In this document: positions 17,401 through 25,006 of the stretch, piece by piece
Position numbering within the stretch: the first letter of the stretch is position 1
Layout of the letters: each line of letters starts with the position of its first letter
NCBI GenBank assembly: GCA_020831585.1
Contig: JAFIGE010000035.1
Coordinates: forward strand, 1-39,055
DNA from: Opitutales bacterium
GTDB lineage: Bacteria > Verrucomicrobiota > Verrucomicrobiia > Opitutales > Oceanipulchritudinaceae
Direction of reading: 5' to 3'
Length of the DNA: 39,055 bases
Made by a program: the position numbers and the translations under genes
The notes under the pieces: model-generated
What the model was told of the DNA's origin: nothing
Seen by the model: only the letters and a program-made list of their open reading frames with translations
The model's database searches: none

Positions 17401-19121
17401 GCTTTGCTTCGCTCCTCCGCGAACTCGCCTCGGCAGGATGGCTCACCGTATCCATGGAAGAGGCGCTGCGCATCATCGCTGACGCAACGGTGGAAGCTCA
17501 ACGGGCCGCCGTGGCCGCCGCGCCTGATCTGCCCGCCCGCCTCCTGGCTGCGGTCGAGGAGCGCCCGGAACCTTTGCGGGCCGCGCTGGGCGGCTTGGCC
17601 AACCAGCCCTTCGTCCAGGGTTCGACTCTCCGGCAACTGGCTGAACTGGTCCTCGCCCACCACGGCCCCGCCACGCTCTCTCATTTACGGGATGCCCTCG
17701 AAGAATCGGGTTTGCAGCCGCCGCGCCGCTGGAACACGGCCGAAGCACGGACTTTTGTCACCGCAATCGGTTTTCCCGAAAGTTTCGCCGATGCGTCCGC
17801 CGCCCGCCGCGAACCCGAGGAATGGATCACCGGCCCTATTGAGCTTCCACCCCTGCATGACTTCCAGGAGGAAGTCTTTGACGGTGTGCGCAGCCTCCTC
17901 GCTTCCGCCGAAAATCGCCGCCGGGCCGTGGTGAGCCTTCCCACCGGCGGCGGCAAGACCCGGGTGACCGTGGAGGCTGCCGTCAGGCTTGTCCTCGCTC
18001 CTCCCGGCGGACGCCGCAGCGTCATCTGGATTGCTCAAAGCGACGAGCTATGCGAACAGGCAGTGCAGGCTTTCCGTCAGGTCTGGCTCAATCTCGGTGC
18101 CCAACGAACGGAGCTGCGCATCGTCCGCTTATGGGGAGGCAATCCCAACCCCGCCCCACAGGAGACCGATAAACCCCTGGTCATTGTTGCGTCGATACAG
18201 ACCCTGAATGCCCGGATGGGTGGGGCGGCCCTCGAATGGCTTCAGCAACCAGGCTTGGTCGTCGTGGATGAATGTCACCACGCCATCACCCCGTCCTACA
18301 CCAATCTGCTTCGCTGGCTCGATGCCGAGGCTCGCCCCGCCGGAGCGCCCCCCCGCGACGAGCCGCCCATCCTCGGTCTCAGCGCCACCCCTTTTCGGAT
18401 GGACGACGACGAAAGCCGCCGTCTCGCCGCCCGATTTGGCAAGATCTGGTTGCCGGGCGATCAGGCCGACCTCCACCATCGCCTCCGGACCCAGGGCGTC
18501 CTTGCGGAAATCGACAGCGAAGCGCTTCGCTCCCGAGCCAGTCTCACCGATGAGGAGACGAGCCAGTTTGATCGCCACCGTGAGCAGATGGACGGTCTCG
18601 ACTTCGAACGTATGCTGGAAGCCCTCAATCAGCGGCTTGCCGGGGTCGAAGAGCGCAATCAGCAAATTCTGGAGTGCGTGCAACAAGCTCCCCAGCGCTC
18701 CATTCTCCTTTTCGCCAATTCCATCGACCACGCCACCGAACTCTCTGCCCGCCTGAACCTGCTCGGCATTCCCTCGGCTTCCATCAGTGGCGACACGCCA
18801 CGGGTTTCCCGACGCTACTTTCTCGAAAAATTCCAGCGGGGCGATTTGCGCGTCCTCTGCAACCACAGCGTGCTCAGCACTGGTTTTGACGCCCCCCGCA
18901 CCGACATGCTTCTCATCGCCCGGCAAATCTTTAGCCCGGTCCGCTATATGCAGATCGTGGGTCGCGGCCTGCGCGGCGAGAAAAACGGCGGCACCCCCCG
19001 GTGCCGCATTGTCACCGTCCTCGACAATCTCGGGCGCTTTCAGGACCGCCATCCCTACCACTACTGCGCCGATTACTTCCGGGCCTTGAATGCAGAGGCA
19101 ACCGAATCGCTGTCCGCATGA
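14403..19121 (+). CDS. Sacsin/HSP90-like ATPase fused to SF2 helicase
   Basis: A very large (1572-residue) two-ATPase protein. The start is the ATGA-coupled ATG at 14403. The N-terminus is a GHKL (sacsin/HSP90-like) nucleotide-binding domain: ELVQNGADAI at about 45-54 supplies the Asn/Asp of the N box, VANTGAPL follows, and IGRFGLGFKS near 108-117 is the Gly-rich lid. Residues about 250-1150 are unrecognised. The C-terminus is an SF2 helicase: Walker A SLPTGGGKT near 1180, DECHH near 1288, LSATPFRM, and motif VI QIVGRGLRG near 1517. It is not HsdR, which is separate at 28862, and has no visible nuclease motif. Coupling to hsdS by ATGA suggests a shared complex or shared regulation. Exact function unknown. 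Confidence 0.85.
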   Translation: MKELLENLNASRLAAYRACPRDILEHAGKEESVSAGGYGYRQILELVQNGADAILEAQQNSIPDPHSRIEVRLTDSHVYVANTGAPLSEQGLEALLSSDLSPKRGNQIGRFGLGFKSLLRLGGVIDLFTRANGNIRFDPERCCRELRDAFSTSKAPGLRLAWPLDITARAADPVLESLAWAETVVRAEVCAPGLREHLDTEIREFPREFLLFLDHPVELKLATRTAEPVVLRVEHQNDIKILHSGAEQTRWRVFSREVTMEDQDAAIDATSIHARKIVPLAWATPLDTKREEAGRFWAFFPTHTPTYLQGILNAPWKLNSDRNSLVRGEWNTALMRAAAELVVERLPTLSTPDDPGRLLDAFPRQPERQDDDAVPMINAIWQALMEAEILPDAAGTLRSPKHLLRPPRDDRSLAEQWQSLSPPEGKARVVHASCLERLRSSRLNALADRLRPKELQWNEVPPLSRAGAAGWFAVVASSDTPKALKVLRLAEAFHEACSGQEWSKTQASLRIIPTEDGGLATSGEVVIVPQGTHTPEGRKAVASSLAATAEGRRILAEIFHVGGLDDGNWRKILTESLPDYRFSNGWEEFWTNLRSAPEHVAQRFIADKRAGICVRARSGSWKGNHEVLLPGEIVREDDTTQNSKVLVHAETHALDHDRLTKIGVADCPSLTEEEGVFDGLTEWLGFWRKHFRSNNNQGRRPQAKCLNPQGLSLPIATRFLSQITGPANARLTFKLLPLLDNCPQTCSFGHDTSHAYPKIDVPHPLPWLLLRHGTVMVGGMSVQLRAYVHRAAQCTSALSAVPNLLPPLSASAIERLRAHTEPPCAPPTEEIRGFWRTCIRAVSTPDRLKDDGLSPLWSAAARDDVVPEAFLTASGEVPLSAVFVTSSPDLARRVRNPDRIVITLDEHALHLWQTEGARPLADLVKPEWDGVTGPDLLLLDAIPELAPVLTNQASIEARCQPVDGLCLVVGEGRDALPCLMWEDRLLLDLVGLRTLPRHDRFASLLRELASAGWLTVSMEEALRIIADATVEAQRAAVAAAPDLPARLLAAVEERPEPLRAALGGLANQPFVQGSTLRQLAELVLAHHGPATLSHLRDALEESGLQPPRRWNTAEARTFVTAIGFPESFADASAARREPEEWITGPIELPPLHDFQEEVFDGVRSLLASAENRRRAVVSLPTGGGKTRVTVEAAVRLVLAPPGGRRSVIWIAQSDELCEQAVQAFRQVWLNLGAQRTELRIVRLWGGNPNPAPQETDKPLVIVASIQTLNARMGGAALEWLQQPGLVVVDECHHAITPSYTNLLRWLDAEARPAGAPPRDEPPILGLSATPFRMDDDESRRLAARFGKIWLPGDQADLHHRLRTQGVLAEIDSEALRSRASLTDEETSQFDRHREQMDGLDFERMLEALNQRLAGVEERNQQILECVQQAPQRSILLFANSIDHATELSARLNLLGIPSASISGDTPRVSRRYFLEKFQRGDLRVLCNHSVLSTGFDAPRTDMLLIARQIFSPVRYMQIVGRGLRGEKNGGTPRCRIVTVLDNLGRFQDRHPYHYCADYFRALNAEATESLSA

Positions 19122-20446
19122 AGCCTTACCCAAAATACAAACCCTCCGGCGTCGAATGGCTCGGCGACGTGCCGGAGCATTGGGAGGTGAAGCGGTTGAA
19201 ATATTCGGTGAGTATCAATGATGAAGCCCTCCCCGAAACAACACCTCCTGATGCGGAGTTGGAATATGTTGATATTGGAAGCGTGAATGCCACCGATGGC
19301 ATCACGGCTACCGAAACCATCTTATTCGAAAACGCTCCATCAAGAGCAAGACGCAAAGTCCAGCATGGGGATACCATCGTTTCGACGGTCCGAACCTATC
19401 TTCGCGCGATTACTCCCGTCATCAATCCTCCACAAAACCTGATCGTCTCAACTGGATTTGCTGTTGTTAGACCACGAAACGTGCAACCAGCCTTTCTCGG
19501 ATATGCGCTTCGAGAGGCATCTTTCGTAGAGTCTGTAGTGTCGCGCTCCACTGGCGTCAGTTATCCGGCGGTAAATGCGTCGGACGTTGGACGCATTGAA
19601 ATTCCGTTACCGAAGCCCGAGGCAGAACAAACCGCCATCGCCATCTATCTCGAACGTGAGACCGGCCGCATCGACGAGTTGGTAGGCAAGAAGCGCGAAT
19701 TGATCGAGCGGCTGAAGGAGAAGCGCAACGCGCTCATCTCCCGCACCGTCACCCGAGGCCTCCCGGCCGACCTTCCCCCCGAAACCCTCGCTCAACTGGA
19801 GCAAATCGCCGGAGAAAAACTCTCTCTCAATCCTTTCCTCAAGCCGTCAGGGACCGAGTGGTTGGGCGAGGTGCCGGACCATTGGGAGGTGTGGAAGCAC
19901 GCTCACCTATTTGCCTCTTCGATGGGCCAAACAATATTAAAAGAAGAAGTGACTGACTCCGGACTCATACCAGTTTTGTCTGCGACCGAAGAATATGAGG
20001 TATTCGGCTATCTTGACTCCGCATCAGTGATTCTAAATCCTGGCGATTTGGTAGTTCCAGCACGGGGAAATTCAATTGGGCATGTAAAATTGGTTCGCGA
20101 GCGTAGCACAACAACCCAGACAACGATATACTCCAAGCATTTGACCAATAAAGTTGATCCAAGCTTTGCATTCTATTTCTTATTGGGTCATCGAAAGACA
20201 TTGTTCCACTTTGATCGGACCGCAATTCCACAACTGACCGTAAAACAAGTTTCAACGAATCCGTTTCTACTCCCACCTCTCCCCGAACAACGCGCCATCG
20301 CCGCCTACCTCGACGAGGAAACCTCCAGACTCGACGCCCTTGTCGCCAAAGTCGAAAGCGCCATCGAGCGCCTCCAGGAATACCGCAGCGCCCTCATCAC
20401 CGCCGCTGTGACGGGGAAAGTTGATGTTCGCGAACAAACCCTATGA
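19118..20446 (+). CDS. hsdS: Type I restriction-modification specificity subunit
   Basis: A 442-residue specificity subunit that binds the bipartite target and holds HsdM and HsdR. It has two similar halves, each opening with a KPSG(V/T)EWLG(D/E)VP block (residues about 8 and 246) and ending in a helical conserved region: AIYLERETGRIDELVGKKRELIE near 200 and AAYLDEETSRLDALVAKVE near 400. Between lie two unlike target-recognition domains, both visibly AT-richer than the surroundings (about 19200-19460 and 19910-20270), as expected when TRDs are exchanged. The start overlaps the helicase stop by ATGA, and the stop overlaps the next start. The last 154 bases or so are copied at 24342-24495. Confidence 0.94.
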   Translation: MKPYPKYKPSGVEWLGDVPEHWEVKRLKYSVSINDEALPETTPPDAELEYVDIGSVNATDGITATETILFENAPSRARRKVQHGDTIVSTVRTYLRAITPVINPPQNLIVSTGFAVVRPRNVQPAFLGYALREASFVESVVSRSTGVSYPAVNASDVGRIEIPLPKPEAEQTAIAIYLERETGRIDELVGKKRELIERLKEKRNALISRTVTRGLPADLPPETLAQLEQIAGEKLSLNPFLKPSGTEWLGEVPDHWEVWKHAHLFASSMGQTILKEEVTDSGLIPVLSATEEYEVFGYLDSASVILNPGDLVVPARGNSIGHVKLVRERSTTTQTTIYSKHLTNKVDPSFAFYFLLGHRKTLFHFDRTAIPQLTVKQVSTNPFLLPPLPEQRAIAAYLDEETSRLDALVAKVESAIERLQEYRSALITAAVTGKVDVREQTL

Positions 20447-22170
20447 AAGCGGACGCGATCTATTTCCGTCGTCATCGCTGCTTCAAGAACGATTGGGCCG
20501 GCTTTGATACGATCAAACCGATCAACGTCATAATCGGCAGGAATAACTCTGGGAAATCGCACCTTCTCGATCTCGTGGAGGGTATGTCTTCCGGAAACCT
20601 GAAAGGGCGCGGATGGAGCCTTAAGCTCTATGGTGTTTTAGATGAAAACTCCTTAAAGCAGGTGTTCCGCGAGGGTACCTCGGGGGGTGAAATGAGGGGC
20701 TCTTGGTGGATTGAACATGGAAAACACTTTATTGACGTTAATGTCGATTGGGAAACGGATGAAAATCTAAATCCCAAAAGCCTGAATTTTCCTCCCGATT
20801 TCGATTTTGAATCACGCTACGGACGGCGCTCCACCGACGCTCGGATATCGGAAATAAAAAACCTCATTAGAAATGCGACCTATCCGCTGTCGGGCACATT
20901 GTTTCGCCGCCTACTGGCCGACCGTGACATCAAACCGGAAAGTCCAAACCTTCAACTCCTTCTCGCGCCCGATGGCACGGGTGCGTCCAACATCATCCGC
21001 CGCTACATCGTAACGGCCAACCCCAAATATCCCCGTGAACTCATTCAGAGGGATTTGCTCACGGCCCTGAACAAAATTTTTGGAAGCGACGGACAGTTCA
21101 CGGAGATTCAAGTGAAGATCCACGATGATTCCAAAACGGGGATACCAGAGGGGTACTGGGAGGTTTACCTGGGAGAAGAGAAAAAAGGTCTGATCCCGCT
21201 GAGCAACTCGGGAAGCGGACTGAAAACCGTTTTCCTCGTTCTGTTGAATCTCCTCGTTGTGCCGAGGATCGAGGAAAAAAAACCATCTGACTTCACCTTC
21301 GCGTTTGAAGAGCTTGAAAACAACCTCCACCCGGCCCTCCTTCGCAGGCTCTTTCAGTACTTGGAGGAGTATGCGGTCAAGGAAAGTGCGCCGGTTTTTC
21401 TGACCACCCATTCGAGCACGGCGCTGGATCTCTTTGGGGTTTCCGAAAATACCCAAATTATCCATGTCACGCACGATGGCGATTCCGCCCGCGCGACTAC
21501 TGTCTCCGCGCACTTTGATCACCTCGGCGTCATCTCCGAGTTGGGGGCCAAACCCTCTGACCTGTTGCAAGCAAACGGCATCATTTGGGTCGAAGGCCCT
21601 TCAGACTGCATTTACATCAACCGGTGGATAGACCTTTTCAGCGAAGGGGAACTTCAGGAAGGCCGCGACTACCAATGTGCGTTTTACGGTGGGTCCCTTC
21701 TCGCCCGAACACAGTTTAAGTCTCCGGAGGAAGCGGAGAAAGAGGTGGTCAACCTTTTTCGCGTTAACCCGAACATCGTCGTTGTTTGCGATGGGGACCG
21801 GACAGCCAAAGGCAAACGGGTTAAGGACCGGGTGCGGCGAATTCGTGCTCAGGTGAACCAAATTCCCGGTGCCCACATTTGGGTGACGGAGGCAAGGGAG
21901 ATCGAAAACTACATTCCCGGTGAAGTCCTCACAAAAGCGGTTGGGACCGCCAGCCTGCCTGACCCAATGCAATACGAAGCCTTCTTCCCCCGAAAAGGAT
22001 CGCCCGGCAGTTCCTACATCGAATCCCGGATAGGGCGAAAGGGTTTCGATAAAATGGATTTGGCCATCCTTTGCGTTCCCTCCATGGAGACGCCGATGAT
22101 GAGCAGGCGCTTTGAGTGGGAGGCACAGATGAAAAAAATCGTTGAACGCATCAACGCCTGGAATCGATAA
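20443..22170 (+). CDS. OLD-family-like ATPase/TOPRIM protein (575 aa)
   Basis: A 575-residue protein with an ABC-type AAA ATPase and a C-terminal TOPRIM nuclease-like domain, the layout of OLD proteins such as GajA of Gabija. Walker A is GRNNSGKS at residues 32-39. The ABC signature-like stretch LSNSGSGLKTVFLVLLN precedes Walker B FAFEELENNLHP (near 290), and LTTHSS is the switch His region. TOPRIM acidic motifs are WVEGPSD near 382 and VVCDGDRT near 446, with EARGIE-like EAREIENYIP after. It is coupled to hsdS by ATGA, so it is probably part of the hsd unit. No UvrD-type GajB partner is present. DNA cleavage is likely but unproven. Confidence 0.85.
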   Translation: MKADAIYFRRHRCFKNDWAGFDTIKPINVIIGRNNSGKSHLLDLVEGMSSGNLKGRGWSLKLYGVLDENSLKQVFREGTSGGEMRGSWWIEHGKHFIDVNVDWETDENLNPKSLNFPPDFDFESRYGRRSTDARISEIKNLIRNATYPLSGTLFRRLLADRDIKPESPNLQLLLAPDGTGASNIIRRYIVTANPKYPRELIQRDLLTALNKIFGSDGQFTEIQVKIHDDSKTGIPEGYWEVYLGEEKKGLIPLSNSGSGLKTVFLVLLNLLVVPRIEEKKPSDFTFAFEELENNLHPALLRRLFQYLEEYAVKESAPVFLTTHSSTALDLFGVSENTQIIHVTHDGDSARATTVSAHFDHLGVISELGAKPSDLLQANGIIWVEGPSDCIYINRWIDLFSEGELQEGRDYQCAFYGGSLLARTQFKSPEEAEKEVVNLFRVNPNIVVVCDGDRTAKGKRVKDRVRRIRAQVNQIPGAHIWVTEAREIENYIPGEVLTKAVGTASLPDPMQYEAFFPRKGSPGSSYIESRIGRKGFDKMDLAILCVPSMETPMMSRRFEWEAQMKKIVERINAWNR

Positions 22171-22182
22171 CCGGACAATGCC

Positions 22183-22308
22183 ATGAACCAAACCGTTGAA
22201 AACGGATCTGAGCCTCATCGGGGACAAGATTTCCTGCCGAAGGTTGCCGATGAGGATTGTGCAACCGCAGCCGCCAGCATCACCGCAGCCGTCAACTGCC
22301 AGGATTGA
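22183..22308 (+). CDS. Small 41-aa frame between the two OLD-like genes
   Basis: ATG 22183 lies 12 bases after the preceding stop and gives 41 acidic codons (MNQTVENGSEPHRGQD, ending AAVNCQD). No family is recognised. It fills most of the gap between the two OLD-like genes. It may be a small accessory protein, a gene stub, or chance. Confidence 0.3.
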   Translation: MNQTVENGSEPHRGQDFLPKVADEDCATAAASITAAVNCQD

Positions 22309-22349
22309 CGCAAAAGCCTGATTGAACTCTGATTGCGCCCCCCTAGCTT

Positions 22350-24143
22350 ATGCGCCTCCTCCACTACATCGAAATCCAAAACTTCAAACGCTTCGGAGAT
22401 CGTCAGCGGCTCGAACTGGATCATCCAGCGGTTTTGATCGGGCCGAACAATTGCGGAAAGACGAGTGCCATTCAAGCCGTCGCCCTCTGGTCTCAGGCGG
22501 TGAAAACCTGGTACGATGCCCGGCGCGATTCCACGGCGAAGGAGCGTCCTTCGGTGTCGCTCAATCGCTTGAATATCGTGGCGGTTCCGGTGCAACGAAC
22601 GCGGTTCTTTTGGCATAACTCCAGGATACAGGGAACACCACTTCTGTTGACGGCCGGGGTTGAGTTCAAGGGCGAGGTGAGGCCCTTGACAATGAAGTTT
22701 ATCCACCGCGGCGACGAGGTGATCTACTGCTCCCCCGATGATTCCGGGATGGCGAGCTTGGATTTGGTGGAGCATGCTGCCAGTATCAATGTGGAGTTGC
22801 TTTATCCAATGTCCGGCCTGGAGACCGAGGAGCCAATTTTGCAACCGGGTCGCATCGATGTGCTTCTCGGGCAGGGGCAGACCGCACAAGTCTTGCGAAA
22901 CTTGTGCCTGATGGTTTGGAAAAGTTCTTCAAAAGACTGGAAGCGAGTCGTTTTCTTGATGAAACGATTGTTTCATGTTGAACTTGGAACCCCCCAGGAG
23001 ACGTCGCGGGGCGGCATCGAACTGCACTATCGCCAACCAGGCGTAAAGGACGCCCTCGACGTCGCCTTATCCGGACGGGGCTTCCAGCAAATGTTGCTGA
23101 TTTTTGCCTATTTGTTTTCCCATAAAAGAAGCGTTTTGCTCGTGGACGAGCCCGATGCACATCTGGAGATTTTGCGTCAGAAGCAGGTTTATGTTCTCCT
23201 CAGGGACATTGCCACGGAGAATCTATCGCAAGTCGTAATCGTCACTCATTCCGAGGTGATTTTGGATGAGGCGCTCGATACAAACCTTACGCTTCTCATT
23301 GAAGGAACGGCGGATAATCTGGCGAGAAAGTCGGACATTCGAAACAGCCTCAAGCACTTTGGTGCGGCTCACTATGTGAAAGCTCGCGCGCGGGGATATG
23401 TCTTTTATGTGGAAGGCGGCACAGACATCGACATGCTTCGCGCATTGGCCGAGAAAATTGACCATCCCTTGAAAGACGAGTGGGATGAACGTATCAACTC
23501 ATTTTATGTTCAAAACAACTATCCGGAAACGACCGCGGACAGTGAGCTTGAGCGGGTAGAGGGAGGATTTGGAGTGACGCCACATAAGCACTTCCACGGC
23601 TTGCGGGAGCTGTTGCCCAATCTTAAGGGTTTAGCTATATTGGACAATGATGGTCGCGGTCGCGCGAACGCAGAGAATGGGGCTTTGAAGGTATTATATT
23701 GGCAACGTTACGAGGCAGAAAACTACTTCATCACCCCAGATTTGCTGCGGCGCTATGCGCTTGCGCAGTATCAGGGAATGGAGCTGTTCGACAGTTTCGG
23801 GCCTCAGATCAACGAAGTATTGGATCAGCTGACACTAGAGCAGGTTTTCGGAGGGAATCTTGCGGATTTTAAGACATGGAAAGAATCTCCGCCCGACGCA
23901 GCTCGAATTGTTTGGGAAGCAAAGACAGAACGATTAAAATTGAGCACATTCGCGGAGGCATTTTTCAGAAATTTAGCGACAAAAGTTCAAGATCAAATGT
24001 TGCTACGAAAGGGCGAGTTGCATCGCTTGATTACAATGACCGATGCAAAGACAATTTCAGATGAAGTGAGGTCAAAACTCGATGAGCTGAGAATTCTATT
24101 CGCCGCCAGCAAAAAGCACGAAGAGGTTCCCCGGAATGAATAA
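22350..24143 (+). CDS. Second OLD-like AAA ATPase/TOPRIM protein (597 aa)
   Basis: A 597-residue AAA ATPase distinct from its neighbour at 20443. It opens HYIEIQNFKRFG, the standard start of AAA_15/OLD ATPases. Walker A GPNNCGKT is at 31-38, the signature-like SGRGFQQMLLIFAYL precedes Walker B VLLVDEPDAHLE near 265, and VIVTHSEVIL follows. A TOPRIM-like part has FYVEGGTDID near 352 and LAILDNDGRGRAN near 430, then the helix-rich WQRYEAENYFITPDLL. Sequence likeness to the upstream OLD protein is confined to motifs, so this is a separate acquisition rather than a recent duplicate. The last 250 bases are AT-richer. Confidence 0.85.
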   Translation: MRLLHYIEIQNFKRFGDRQRLELDHPAVLIGPNNCGKTSAIQAVALWSQAVKTWYDARRDSTAKERPSVSLNRLNIVAVPVQRTRFFWHNSRIQGTPLLLTAGVEFKGEVRPLTMKFIHRGDEVIYCSPDDSGMASLDLVEHAASINVELLYPMSGLETEEPILQPGRIDVLLGQGQTAQVLRNLCLMVWKSSSKDWKRVVFLMKRLFHVELGTPQETSRGGIELHYRQPGVKDALDVALSGRGFQQMLLIFAYLFSHKRSVLLVDEPDAHLEILRQKQVYVLLRDIATENLSQVVIVTHSEVILDEALDTNLTLLIEGTADNLARKSDIRNSLKHFGAAHYVKARARGYVFYVEGGTDIDMLRALAEKIDHPLKDEWDERINSFYVQNNYPETTADSELERVEGGFGVTPHKHFHGLRELLPNLKGLAILDNDGRGRANAENGALKVLYWQRYEAENYFITPDLLRRYALAQYQGMELFDSFGPQINEVLDQLTLEQVFGGNLADFKTWKESPPDAARIVWEAKTERLKLSTFAEAFFRNLATKVQDQMLLRKGELHRLITMTDAKTISDEVRSKLDELRILFAASKKHEEVPRNE

Positions 24144-24175
24144 TCGGCTCCCATGACAAATTCCTAACTCCCCCC

Positions 24176-24544
24176 ATGAACCGGATAACTGTCAGTCCAA
24201 AAGTCCTTCGCTGGGCGCGTGAGCGCGCGGGGTTGGCGGTGGCTGACCTGGAGGACAAATTCCCGCACCTGGCGGAATGGGAGACGGAGGCAGCCCAACC
24301 CGGGATTTCGGCTGAAGCAATCAGAGCATTGAGGATTCCCGTCCCACCCCTCCCCGAACAACGCGCCATCGCCGCCTACCTCGACGAGGAAACCGCCAAG
24401 CTCGACGCCCTCGTCGCCAAAGTCGAAACCGTCATCGAACGCCTCCAGGAATACCGCAGCGCCCTCATCACCGCTGCTGTGACGGGGAAGATTGACGCAA
24501 GGAGTCCGGAAGACCTAAGATCGTTCAAGTTTCGGATAACATAA
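24176..24544 (+). pseudogene. In-frame chimera: HTH start of ImmA gene joined to hsdS tail
   Basis: The first 38 or so codons (MNRITVSPKVLRWARERAG) are a near-copy of the N-terminus of the HTH-ImmA protein at 26489. Bases 24170-24290 match 26483-26603 with about six differences. From about 24305 the protein turns into HsdS: LRIPVPPLPEQRAIAAYLDEET, and 24342-24495 match 20271-20424. The frame is intact across the junction, giving 122 residues. Either this is a recombination scar, or a small expressed protein carrying the HsdS/HsdM contact helix behind an HTH piece. The HTH is cut short, so specific DNA binding is doubtful. Confidence 0.8.
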
Positions 24545-24574
24545 CTCAACCCTTGAAAATACAAGACGCCTTTC

Positions 24575-25006
24575 ATGAAACCACGTCATCGCCAATCGTC
24601 AAAACCCAACAAGCGCTTCGCGAAGGGGGTGAGTCAGGAGCAGTTGGAAGAGTGGATCAAGGGAATATCCTACACCGGCAATGCGGAACATAAACGAAAC
24701 CCCGGGGACTTCGGATTGTCCCCACCTTACGGCCCGAGGCGCGGGAAGACCCTGTGTGATGGGGTGAAAATCTTCAAAAAAGCTCTGGCCCTCAAACTGT
24801 TGAAGAAGGGGGTTCGCTTCGGAATGGTCAGCGAGCAAATGAGGGGGACTTTCCCGCAGAACATCTGGGCAGTGGCTGATGACGGCACGCCTCTGGAGGC
24901 GGCACTCGACAATCAGGAGACAGGGTCCTACCATGGCTATCCGATGTGGACAGAAGATGAATTTGCGAAGAAGGTGTTGGCTAAATGGAAAAGTTCCGAT
25001 GATTGA
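24575..25006 (+). CDS. Uncharacterised 143-aa protein of a two-gene pair
   Basis: A 143-residue basic protein (MKPRHRQSSKPNKRFAKG) with the block SYTGNAEHKRNPGDFG, then PRRGKTLCDGVKIF, a Lys-rich helix (KALALKLLKKGVRFGMVS) and NIWAVADDGTPLEAAL near the C-terminus. I recall this pattern from small proteins beside toxin-like genes but cannot name a family or activity. It overlaps the next gene by eight bases, which argues for a tightly linked pair. Toxin or antitoxin roles are both possible. Confidence 0.72.
   Translation: MKPRHRQSSKPNKRFAKGVSQEQLEEWIKGISYTGNAEHKRNPGDFGLSPPYGPRRGKTLCDGVKIFKKALALKLLKKGVRFGMVSEQMRGTFPQNIWAVADDGTPLEAALDNQETGSYHGYPMWTEDEFAKKVLAKWKSSDD

Noticed and set aside
20443-22170. 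Complete Gabija system
   Set aside because: The OLD protein is GajA-like in layout, but no UvrD-type GajB gene lies beside it.
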